This document shows positions 1 through 9,903 of a DNA stretch of 64,000 nt, one piece after another. A model generated the notes under the pieces. That model had not been told where the DNA came from. It was given only the letters and a program-made list of their open reading frames with translations, and made no database searches. Both the position numbers and the translations under genes were made by a program. Every line of letters begins with the position of its first letter. The first letter of the stretch is position 1. Source of the DNA: Russula earlei (lineage: Eukaryota > Basidiomycota > Agaricomycetes > Russulales > Russulaceae); contig JAGFNK010000086.1 of NCBI GenBank assembly GCA_025769875.1, positions 1 to 64,000 of the forward strand, given 5' to 3'.

Positions 1-475
1 TATGAGGTCACTGTGGAGTCGCTCAGTCAGCCATGATGTCATTGGAGCCTTGATGACGTCAGATGATTTATGCAACAGTTTCTAAGAGTTTGTGCCGCTG
101 TTTCGGGTCCATGGTGGCTGAGTGGCCATGTGGCTGCCACGCGATGATTACCCGATTAGGAAACTGGTGCCTGGTCGTGTTATAGTGCCGTTGCAATAGC
201 AATATCTTGTACTGCAGGGGGGATAGCCCAGAAAATGGAAGGGAGTCGGCAATGCAAAGTGAGAGAGGTTCTTCTTGAGTAAAATAGGACAATCTTCGGC
301 CAGGACTTGGGCTTGGTTCGTAACATTCTGTGCATTACGCTTTCCTTCGCTTTTTGTTTTTTTGTCACTCCCCTCTGCTTTCCTTTGCACAGGCTTTGTG
401 CGGCTTCAAAACATTGAACACACGTTCACGTCTCAACTCACCTGTACCCTGGTGCCATCTTCTGCATCGTCCTTG

Positions 476-580
476 ATGCCTCCTCTTACCACGACAAAGC
501 CACCGACACCACTGTCCAAGTCCAAGAAACGAGAGAAGGTGGCCCTCGCTCCCGGGCACAGGCCAATGAACAGTGAACAG
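476..580 (+). pseudogene. Possible orphan first exon of a lost gene
   Basis: A 35-codon open exon starts at ATG 476 and ends at a clean GT donor at 581. It is rich in Pro, Thr and Lys and contains a KVALAPGH motif, which resembles the entry to the heme-binding part of fungal cytochrome b5-like (Irc21-type) proteins. No continuation with cytochrome b5 HPGG-type motifs was found downstream: the frame runs to a stop at 784 with no family resemblance. It is either a relic of a truncated gene or chance. The family hint rests on one short motif only. Confidence 0.2.
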
Positions 581-784
581 GTGCGTTATCCCTTTTTGTT
601 TTTGTGCACTCATACTCTCCAGCCTTTCGTCAAGTGCTCAGGGGGAGAAATGGACATATGGAGCGACAACAAGATGCTGCTTAGAACGCATACGCAAATG
701 ACGGCAACGGCTACGGGTGCAGTCCCAAGAAGTGCTGTGCACGAGAGCCGGAACAGCGCCGTGGAGGCGAGTATCCGACTGTAG

Positions 785-1381
785 TTCAAAAATATTAGTT
801 AGCGTTGATATGTGAAATATATATTGTTTCCTGACATTTGTGTGAATTTAAGTGCCTGAGTTGTTTATCATAACAAAGTTGCAATCAGTAGAACATAAGC
901 ATGTGGTTGGCTACATAGGTATGGTTGAGGATGGGAAGAAATGTATATTTATGTTGTTGATGTAACAATGTATGATTTATGTAGCATTGGTGGAAGAAAT
1001 GTAGTCAATGGTGTTCTGTATAACCCTGGTGGCGGCTATATAGAGTTTGGTGGTTGCTATGTAGGCATGAAACCTTGATGGTGCTACAGACGCTATGGTA
1101 GCTATGTAGCACTACTAGCCTTTTCATTTTTTCCTGATGGAGATCATCTATAATCTCTTGGATTTGGCCCTCACACCTTGTTTTGTTGTCTTGTTGGTAT
1201 GCAGACCTCTTTCTCTGAGCAGGCATATGGAAATCAACAAAATGATGCAACATGATACACTAAATTCTGTGTGCACTAGGCCTCCAGAGTGCTAGAGCCA
1301 TTGTGCATGATAAGATTAACTGCTAATTACCCTTTTTGGCCTAATTGACCATTGATGGCATGTGACTTGTGACCCTCAGAC
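785..1381. other. AT-rich intergenic stretch, no gene seen
   Basis: This stretch has low GC and many stops in all frames. Short imperfect repeats of a GCTATGTAG-like word occur around 1035-1110. No coding exon, RNA gene or element end was recognised. Confidence 0.5.
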
Positions 1382-1384
1382 TAA

Positions 1385-1937
1385 GGCCCCTTTTACCAAC
1401 CAAGAATTCTTGAATCCTGAACTTGAACTTGGATTTTGGGATTTTCTGGGAGTGACAGGAATGACAGGTGTGATGTAAGTGACATAATAAACTAATATGA
1501 GTCCATTCCAAATATGAGTTATCTTCCGGTGTGATTTGCTGGGTTTATATGTGATATGTAAAATATTTTTTCTAACCCTTCCTTCCACTCCTTCCAAGTG
1601 GGGTATTGCAAGCATGTCATTAAGGCAGAATATGTGTCACCAATGTGTGGGTGCACATCTTTGTGCAAATTTTGTATGTGCAGCTCTGGTGAAAATGGGG
1701 CTGCAAGCACCCAGATGTTGAGCTTGAGTTGGACTGCTCGACTCCGTTTGACGCTGACACATCATGTGTAACCCCAAATATGTGAATATGCAAATGACAA
1801 CAAAAAAAAAATGCATATTAATTTATTATATACATCATATCACTTACATAACTCCTGTCACTCCTGTCACTCCCGGAAAATCCCAAAATCCAAGTTCAAG
1901 TTCAAGATTCAAGAATTCTCGGTTGGTAAAAGGGGCC
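1385..1937. mobile_element. PIF/Harbinger-like MITE with TAA target duplication
   Basis: This is a 553-bp element with long terminal inverted repeats. The left end begins GGCCCCTTTTACCAACC and the right end is its complement, with continuing inverted similarity over about 100 bp (1385-1500 against 1815-1937). It is flanked on both sides by the trinucleotide TAA (1382-1384 and 1938-1940). A 3-bp TWA duplication with GG-starting inverted repeats is the signature of PIF/Harbinger transposons. There is no transposase frame inside, so it is non-autonomous. The superfamily is inferred from ends and target site only. Confidence 0.72.
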
Positions 1938-1940
1938 TAA

Positions 1941-2627
1941 GAGTTCTGACATGGTATCAGCTGGCAAGCGTGACAAACAGCCAGTTCTTGATTTTACTAC
2001 ACAACACAATTTTCATCAAATAGAAGGTACTATATACAGTATGCAAAGTACCATAGTTGTTGAGTAAGAGATACATGAGAAATTGATGGTGTCCAAATAT
2101 GGGCACTGTCCGAGGGCCATGGAACAAGGGTGCAGGGATAGTACAATAGATTTGGGCCAGTGCCCTTGCCCAAGGAGAGTCACGGGTCCTCACCCAGTCA
2201 CCTTGACAGCATCGACGACATCGACGGCCATAAAGATTTCCCCATGTGGGCGCGGTGCCTGATTAGGCCTGATTTCCCAAGCACGCGGGCGGTCAGGCAT
2301 TGCCTCAGATTCTACTGTATACAGTGCTAGTACTGTACTCTTGTGCAGCCGAGTTTTAAGATTCTCTAGAGGAGCGTGGGCGAACACGGCGTAAAACTTG
2401 AGGATGAGAACGAGCCACAAACGTGAAGTTTATTGCAACCGTTACCAAAATACAGAGAGGTTACATTGTTCTTGGTCAGTATTCATATGCGTGGTGCGCG
2501 TTCGAGAGACGAAAAGAGGGACAGACATGTGGTATAAACTTATTTGTCACCTCTTCTTAAATACCAACGGCACACGAAGGGGACTAGAAGGAGATATATA
2601 AGACGGCAATGGGAATTTGCATATCAC
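1941..2627. other. Intergenic region between MITE and P450 3' end
   Basis: No convincing coding exon was found. Short frames on both strands lack family resemblance and intron signals. The 3' untranslated region of the P450 gene, which reads leftward, should lie in the last few hundred bases. Confidence 0.4.
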
Positions 2628-5079
2628 TTACAACGTGGTTATAGCATGATCGAAGGCAGTTACACGCGCATAGCGTTCTTCGAATGTCTCACCGGCAAAT
2701 TCTGGTTCCTCTTTGACCTCAATTTTATAATTTGAAACCAGCATGGTCATAATAGCCACGCTCTCGGTTTCAAAAAACCTGAAAATATTATGTGAGGGCT
2801 CTGTTCTTGAGTACACCCAATAGCTCGCACCGTCTCCCAATACAAGCCCGGGCACCTGAGAACGTTCTTGAGACGGGACTAAAAGAAACGCGACAGATAG
2901 AGATACCTTGACTGAACGGAATAAAAGCATCTTTTGGCCAGTCACCAAGGAACCTTTCTGGAATGAACCTGTGAGGATCCTTCCAGTACCGCGCTACGAG
3001 AGTCGGTAAGAACCAGTACCAGGGCCACAACGCAACTAGGCGTACGATTGTAGTGCAAGGCAGAGACGTTCAATTCAATGTCCGTCCCTGACGGGACAGG
3101 AACCGTTGTCTTTCCGCCGTCGATATTGTTTACGGTTAGGATAGTATCTCCCGCAGCTATCTTCGGGATTGATACGATCTTATAGTCGTAGCGTATGATT
3201 GGCTGCAAATCGCTACACAGGCAACTAGACAATTGAACTTACTGGGGGGCTGTAGGCAGTATGTAAGCCCGTGGCAACGAACCTAGATATATACTCACAA
3301 CAACCTAAGGGTCTCATATAAAACACTACCAAAGGATAAGAATCGTCCTGGTTTTCATTCATCTGGTGAACGTACGCCAAACTGTACGTGAAGCGACCCA
3401 TGTCTTCGTACATCTACGCGGCTTTTAGTTCTTATCATAAACCGACATCCAATGGAACGTACGGGTATCCCATTTAGGCTGGCAATCACCCCTTTGTTTT
3501 GTTCATACAAACGCTCTTGCTCATCGGGATGCAGAGCCAACAAGGCAAATGTAAAGCACAGTGTATGCGCTGTCGTCTATGGGGAGGCGGGCGCACTGAG
3601 CTACACCGTAGAAACCAGGAGTTGGTCCGTTCCCACCTCATGTCCAGCAAGGAGAAATATAAACATATTTCCTGGGTAGGAAGTTGTCCAAGAACGCAGA
3701 ACGACCCGACATTGGAACCTTACCGATAAGTTCGTCCTTAGTTAGCGCCGTCCCATCATCCTGTTCGTGTCGTGCCGCGTCTAGAAGACCACTAAACAGG
3801 TCATGGCGTTCTTCTGCTTTATCCGCATTCCTACGAGCTTGCACCATTTCAAGCATGTATTTCTGCACGAAGCGTGAGGCATCAATGACGCCTGTACAAT
3901 TGATATGACTTAGGATGAACAAACCTTCACCTCGACAGATGCCAGGTGAACCTCCTTAGTCAGCTTCGTCAAATTCCTTGCCCAACGGGGGAGAAGGATA
4001 TACAGAGACAGGTTAGAAGACAATATGTGAAGGGCGTCCTTGAACGCCATTTGGTAACCAGGAGGAACAACGAGGTCGCTTGTCCATGTCATCCGACGGC
4101 CGAAACCTGGTATTACCTCTGAGATTGAAAGGTTTCAAACAGGACAGAGACTACCTGCAGCACCGATGATAAAGAGGGCGAGCTGGGGGAGATATTATGG
4201 AAGGGCGACGCTACAAGGCGTGGGTAGCGTACTGGAAGAGTGATGTCCAGACAGTGATCTACAACAATGCTTGACTTGTCACGCCAAATGCTGTCGAACA
4301 GGTCCGTGACGATGTGAATAGTCTCGTCCCATACAAATTTATAATTTTTCTGACAAATGTATTCAGGTTAAGGGGAAGAACTCAGCTCGAATCGTACCTC
4401 TGAGAAAGGTGGAGCGGTGATTTTTCGGTACTTCTTCCATTCCGCTCCTTCCGAGGCCACAATGTTTGGACCAAAAGCAGTCAATATGGCGTATCGATAA
4501 ACGGGCTTGGGGAATTTGGCACGAAGGGTTGTCACCTCCTACGTACATGGTTGAACACCTCTAACTCAACTCGAGTTGGAGCAGACGTACTTTGATAGCC
4601 GCAGCGTCTGCAAGTAGCAGATCGGATTTGGGCCAAGGAAATGCGGTTACCTGCGACACCGTTTGATCTGAATTTGCGGTTCCTTCTATACCATCAAGAA
4701 GATTTACCAGACTAATGGCGTCCTTTCCGGCGGCAGCAAAGTCTGTTCAGGTAAGCGACTCAAGCACTGGCTTCTGCGCAATCGTCAGGCAAGTATACCT
4801 CCATATTTCCTCTTTTGCATCCACGCAGTGCCCGGAGTTAGATAACGAGCCGATGGAGCGATCCGCGCAATCAACTCTCCTGAATCAGTGTTCGGGCCAA
4901 TAAGGAAGAACAGACCAGCGAGGTTACTGCCAAAGTGACACCGATGTTAATCAATGGCTCGCTTGGATGATCGAAAGCGCCACTGACCCAACACTGCGAG
5001 CAACCCTTCGGAGTTGCAACAATAGGGATATGAGAAATAGACCGGAGACAGGAAGGATGACGGATAGAACGGTAGGCAT
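2628..5079 (-). CDS. Cytochrome P450 monooxygenase, membrane-anchored
   Basis: This is a complete multi-exon fungal microsomal P450, a heme-thiolate monooxygenase needing NADPH-P450 reductase; its substrate is unknown. The ATG at 5079 opens an N-terminal hydrophobic anchor (LSVILPVSGLFLISLLL). Reading along the gene, one sees the C-helix WKKYRKITAPPF (about 4400-4470), the I-helix oxygen-binding motif AGHETT assembled across an intron (about 3600-3660), the K-helix ETLR (ExxR, about 3310), PERF (about 2965), and the heme loop FSQGARACIGRR with the cysteine ligand. The loop is split over three exons, and the Cys lies on a 25-nt microexon at 2831-2855. The C-terminal exon ends with a stop at 2628. 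All hallmark residues are present and the splices join in frame, so it is probably functional. Its CYP family cannot be assigned by eye. No biosynthetic cluster surrounds it. Confidence 0.85.
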
Positions 5080-5439
5080 CGCGAGCACGTGAGCGTTTGT
5101 AGGGAGGGGGGGGGGAGGGGAGAGGGATGGTGGGTAACTGTGATGGTTAGATCTGTTGTGAGTGCGCCTTTAAGCTTTAGCGAAGAGAAGGTGGGCATTT
5201 CCTCGGACTCTATGCCATGCCGGTGAAGATTTGGGTCTGTCCCATGGGGTTGCATGATATCAATGGTCTCCCTTACTATGTGCAGGGGCAAAGATCTCAT
5301 TTATCAACCTGTTTAGCTTTCAATACTGTGGACCTGCTACACTGGCACCCGATTCAAGGAAAGCACTACAGTAGCAGCAGAGGGGTGGATACGCCACCAA
5401 TTTAGCTGGTGCTTCAATGGAAAGCTTGGAAAAGGCCCA

Positions 5440-5620
5440 GTTTGGCCTCGAGCGGTGTTTCAAACCGACGATCGTACAAATTACATTAGTAATCAGTTTC
5501 AGTTGAGCAACCACCGAAAACCAGCTAAAAGCTGGAGACTCAGACACTTGGAAATCCATTTTCTTGGAAACTTGGCCAGACGGTCTGAGATGGAAACCTA
5601 GGAAACCTACTGGAACCTAC
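5440..5620. repeat. GGAAAC-rich sequence resembling Plavaka subterminal repeats
   Basis: Several GGAAACC and CTTGGAAA words and the phrase AAAACCAGC recur here. The same vocabulary is found at 8250-8325 and 44020-44090, next to Plavaka coding fragments. It may be the other end of a Plavaka-type element whose middle is occupied by the hAT-like block. The resemblance is in word usage, not in a long alignment. Confidence 0.3.
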
Positions 5621-5658
5621 ATAACTTCAGATCTAGGTCCTATATACAATATCTAATG

Positions 5659-7851
5659 AGGGATTGGCACGGGTAACCCCCGGGTATTTTTTCGATACCC
5701 GTACCCCTACCCTTCGATAAGGGTATGGGTTACCCATGAATACGGGTGCGGGTTCTCGAGGGTACAAGGGTACAGTTACCCGTGCGGGTAATGCGCACGG
5801 GTATACTGTAGTTGTCCATCGTGTCGTCCATTGTTGTCCGCCAGCATCATTAGCACCCCTTATCCACCTGCAAGCAGTCACTTGCAGCGGCAGTGAGGGG
5901 TGCTGTGTTGTCGTGGCCTGGTATGTCGCTGGTAGTGTTCCCCGCACTCGTCTTCGGTAGTTGTTCGCGTGCTCGTCTCACCTGAGGTCGTGGCCCAGTA
6001 GCACCCACCACCAGCACTGTGAGCCAGTGCTCGCATGGCGGAAGGGGGGGTGCTAGGCCGAGCCTCGCCGGTCGTTGGAGAAGGGCTGGGATGTGGTTCC
6101 TGCCCTCCATCGTGCTGGTCCTCGCCGTCTCGTTGTCGTCCTGCCCCCCGCGAGCAGTGGCTTGCAGTGGCAGGGGCGGGCGCTGGGCCGTGGTCTCGTC
6201 GTCGTCCCTCTCCTTCCCCCTCCCCCTCCCGTCGTCGTGCCCCTTCTGTTGTCATTGGTGTCGTCTGGTCCTCGTCCTCGCTCTCGTTGTTCCCTCGTCC
6301 TTCCCCTCCTCGTCGTCCCCGCGTTGTCGTTGTTGTCTGGTCGTCGGCGTCCCCCCCGTCTTCGTCTCGTCTCTCATCTCCCATTTCCCGTCCCCTTGCT
6401 CCCCGTTTCCACCCCGCGAGCAGTTGCTCGCGACTGGGGTTGGGGGTGCTGTGGTGTTGGTCGTTGTCGTTGTCGTCTTGTCGTTTGGGCATCCTCATCG
6501 TCCCCTTGTCCTCCCCCTCTCGTTGTTGTGCCTCTTCTCTTTCCTCTGCTCCTCCCCATAGTAAATATTTGTAACTAAAAAACTGTTAGTAAAAAGAACA
6601 TGAAATGAGCAAAGAAAAAAAAACTTACCGGTGGCCCAAGGGTCGTCTCTTCCACCTTTTTCATTTGGTTTACCTCGTCTCCCGTCGTCTCCCCATCATC
6701 TCGTCGTTCCATGGTTGCATTGTCATTCCGTTTCATCTGGCGCGCGTTGCCGTTTTGTAGTTGTACTCGTTCCCACCCTGCAAGCAGTTGCCGGCAGTGG
6801 TTCTGGGTGCCTGTGTGGTGACTGTGGCGGCCGTCGTCGTTTGATCGTCGTCGTTCTGGCATTGTGGTGTCGTTATACCATAGATAGAACCTAAATGAAA
6901 AAAAAAAAAAGTGTCAATTGAAACAAAACAACAAAGAACATAAAAAAAACTTAAAGTGACCTCACATCCCGTTTAGAGATTAAACAGCGTGCAGACTCGC
7001 CCACCCAGGTACGGTGGCCGACCGAGTCCTTCGACTTTCGCAGAAGAGACGTAACCGTCGATGGTACGTAGCCTGGCAGAGGCACCCCGTGCATCAAAAG
7101 CCGGTGGTGTTGGAGGTGGCGTTACTTGTTGTCTCTGCCAGTGGGATTGTGGCTGGGTTTGATGAGGGCGGATCGGTAATGGCACAGCCGTCATGGGTTG
7201 CGTATGGTTCCGAGTGCACCCCCGTGTAGTTGCCATGTCTGGCAATGATTCTGGGAGGATACTGTAGGACGGCGGTGAACGTGACGGTGAGGGCGTCAAG
7301 GGTTGGTGGTTAGGAGTAGGAGAAAGAAGGGACGATGACCAGTGGAAGATAGGTCAGCGTGCTGTACGATAGTATACCAGAAACAGGGAGGTATCAAGGG
7401 ACGATAGAGACGATGGCAGGGAGGGCGTGCCCACGCTGTATACGTGGCGGAAAGTCGGAAAGGAAGAGTAATATATACTAATCGGGTACTTACCTCGGTG
7501 GAACTCCACGTTGACTCACCGTCTGCCTGCCGATCACACTTTTGTGCAGTGGCCGTAATGCAAAGATAATTCTCCAAGGGTTTTTGGGGCGCTGCACTGC
7601 GGTATGGGGAATTGCTGTGGCAAAGGGGTACAATAGGCTTCTCCTTAAGACCAGCTCATGATGGATGAGAGACTGCACGTCGGCGTAACTGGTAGAGGGG
7701 TGTTGGAACGGTGGCACGGGTCGCTTGCGACGTTTGGTCCGGCGACCCGTCATACTCGACAAGGGTACGGGTATTGTGAGGGTCGCATCTTGCGTATCCG
7801 TACCCGTACCCCTACTATTGGTCCATACCTGCACGGGTTGGCATACCCCTG
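5659..7851. mobile_element. hAT-like non-autonomous element, GC-rich and palindromic
   Basis: The ends are related in inverted orientation: the left end reads AGGGATTGGCACGGGTA, and the right end is the complement of CAGGGGTATGCCAACCCG. Both subterminal zones (5670-5810 and 7735-7835) are packed with GGGTACGGGTA and TACCCGTACCC words that can fold back. CAGGG-type ends are typical of hAT transposons. No clear 8-bp target duplication was found. The interior (5860-6860) has a GCRAGCAGT...TTGCAGTGG word that recurs near 5870, 6150, 6415 and 6780 at roughly 270-360 bp spacing, in strongly strand-biased C/T-rich DNA. No transposase was seen. Long frames here are low-complexity Ser/Val/Arg shadows. 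Confidence 0.4.
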
Positions 7852-7954
7852 CCATACACTAGATACGGTGTTTGTCATCTTGATTAATTCAAAGCCAGGT
7901 ATGGAAGGAATGGAAATTGGGTGGGTTGTCCTCTTCTTGTTTTATTACCCTCGC

Positions 7955-8330
7955 AAGGCTCACTCCTGTGTGCTGGTTAACTGGTTTGTCCATAACAATG
8001 AGCCTGATCCTGACACTGGGATGTGGACAGTTCAGTTGGAATGTAACAGGAAGGGAGAACTCAATGTTCAGGTCATTCCCCTCAAGACTATTGCTCATGG
8101 AGCCCACCTCTTACCGGTGTATGGTAGTATGTATTGGACAGCTTTTATTCCACTTCTTCATAAATCACTCAATTGATCACCATGCCCATGCATTTGTCAC
8201 TAGTTCATAATTATGTCTCTTGTAGTAAACGTTTTGATGATCTGAGTTTAGTAGTATAGGTTTCCAAGTTTCTGGGTTTCAAGTTTCCAGAAACCTGGAA
8301 ACCAGCGAAAACCTTGCCAGTTTACTGATG
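7955..8330 (+). pseudogene. Plavaka (CACTA-type) transposon ORF, 3' fragment, copy 1
   Basis: The frame carries the C-terminal signature of Plavaka-family transposon proteins: NWFVHNNEPDPDTGMW, then AHGAHLLPVYG, then DHHAHAFVTSS. It is nearly identical at the DNA level to 43680-44110, but it lacks about 30 bases after the LLPV motif, so the reading frame is broken. The similarity continues past the stop through a GGTTTCCAAGTTTC-rich subterminal zone and ends near 8330, immediately beside the truncated CNH gene. Only the terminal part of the element's protein remains. Confidence 0.65.
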
Positions 8331-8344
8331 CCCCGTACCACTTA

Positions 8345-9774
8345 TTAGGTCTTGCCAGCGACGTTTGGGATGACCTCTCTGCCTCCCGGCTCTGCACAAC
8401 GACCCAGAAGATTGACTTTCACTAACCTTTGTTTGTCGGGTTGCTGCTGCCACGGGACGAGGAACCCACTCGGGCTCATGGTCAGTGCGCGTCGCTCCGC
8501 AGCGAGCAAGACCTTGAGCGAGGCCTCGTTTGCGGAGGGTAGTGGAGGCGCAGGCACTTCCTGAACAATTTCCTGCGACTCGACATTGTGCACTTGGATC
8601 GTTTGGTCCGACAATAGAGCCGTGACATAGGGGTACTCCAGGCCTACTAAATGGTCAGTCTTCAAACCGTGTCGAGGGAGAGGACGAACAGATGGACAAC
8701 GGGTGGCTCGGCCACTGCAACGTGCCGCGCACCGGGTCTCCGTTGAGATTAATGAATACGCCCATCGTGCCGGTGCCGGTCCAAGAAAGTATGAGAAATT
8801 CCTCTTCGGCGACGACCAAGCTCATCGGTCGGTGTGGTCGCATGCCTGGTTCTGGTGGTACTTGAGAGATGGGGAGAATCGGCGTCGCTGTGACGGCGTC
8901 GAGATTGATCAGAGTGTACTGCTCGCGATCTGCGATGCACAGGCACAACCCGGTACGACGAGCAAGGAATGCTCCACCCTGTAGTGGTATGTCCTATACT
9001 CAAGTAGTATATAAAAGCAGTCCAAGCCAAAAGGAGGGCTGCCAACCTTGATCCATGACAGCGATTCTCGAAGGCTATACAGGACAATGCCGGTACGCTT
9101 CACCACGCAAAAATCCACTGGGAGAATCGGCATGGGGGAGTCCACCGAGGGCATTGGTCTTGCAATGTGTTGGTGATCCACTGCAAAGGCCATCACATTG
9201 CGAATGGGTTTGATGCTCGAAACCAGTTCGAGCGAAGGGATGACGAAAAAGAAGATCTGGCGGTCTAAACGGAGGTCAGAACGTGCCAGGGAGGATATCA
9301 TGAACGAGATACCACTGAGGATGAGCGCTTTCGAGATGCAGGGGGTTAGCACGATCTCCTCTACCGCCTTTCCCGTCGGTAGCACTTGTCGGGACACGAG
9401 AGTGTACGATTCTGGCTGTGGGTCGTCAGGACGGCGCAAGGAAGGGATGACACTATATTCAACCCACTTGGTGGGGTCCATTCGTCTGCAACGCGAAGAG
9501 CAAAATGTCACCATTGGAACAACCAACATAGATCTCAGAGCCTAAGAGGACATCAATGTGGCAACTAGACGAGGCCAACGATGTTGGCTGACGATGTACT
9601 TACCCAAAGCCTGCACACATTTCACCTCAACGGAGAATGGGTCATCCGAGTTTTCTAGACGTTCAAAGATGAATTGCGCTGAAAGATGACCAGTCGGAAA
9701 GCAGGCAGACCATGAATGTCAAGGATGGTTGATATAAGAGGCTGAACTTGATATGGTGGGATGTCGGAGCTCAT
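8345..9774 (-). pseudogene. CNH-domain protein (Vps39/TGFBRAP1-like), truncated and frameshifted
   Basis: The homologous family consists of endolysosomal tethering and sorting proteins: an N-terminal citron homology (CNH) beta-propeller followed by clathrin-like repeats and Vps39 domains. The gene starts at ATG 9774 (MSSDIPPYQVQP). After two introns it gives the CNH opening SEIYVGCSNGDILLFALQ, then YTLVSRQVLP, DRQIFFFVIPSLE, LPVDFCVVKRTGIVLYSLRE, FLILSWTGTGTMGVF and LEYPYVTALLSDQTIQVHN. Two lesions are visible. Near 9485, one extra base shifts the frame between FALQT and DPTKWVEY. The frame also ends at 8345, beside the Plavaka fragment, with all downstream domains missing. About 400 residues of a usual 1000 or so remain. 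The first intron (32 bp) would be unusually short. It is a pseudogene unless the shift is a sequencing error. Confidence 0.62.
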
Positions 9775-9903
9775 CGTAGAGACGGCCATACCCGCCTGTC
9801 TCTTTCATGTCCCTCGCAATCCTAGTACAGCATCTGCAGGGGGTGCCTCTCCTTGTATTTCTGAGCTGAGAGATAGCGCCCACCTGTTCTTTCCTCGTTC
9901 ACC

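Noticed and set aside
275..784. 169-codon plus-strand ORF
   Set aside because: Only the piece from 476 to 580 looks coding. The rest is read-through of an apparent intron with no similarity to any family.
6019..6578. Three overlapping plus-strand frames of 167-180 codons and a 206-codon minus frame
   Set aside because: All are low-complexity Ser/Val/Pro or Arg/Gly strings produced by C/T-biased repetitive DNA inside a transposon-like block. No family motif, and all frames are equally open.
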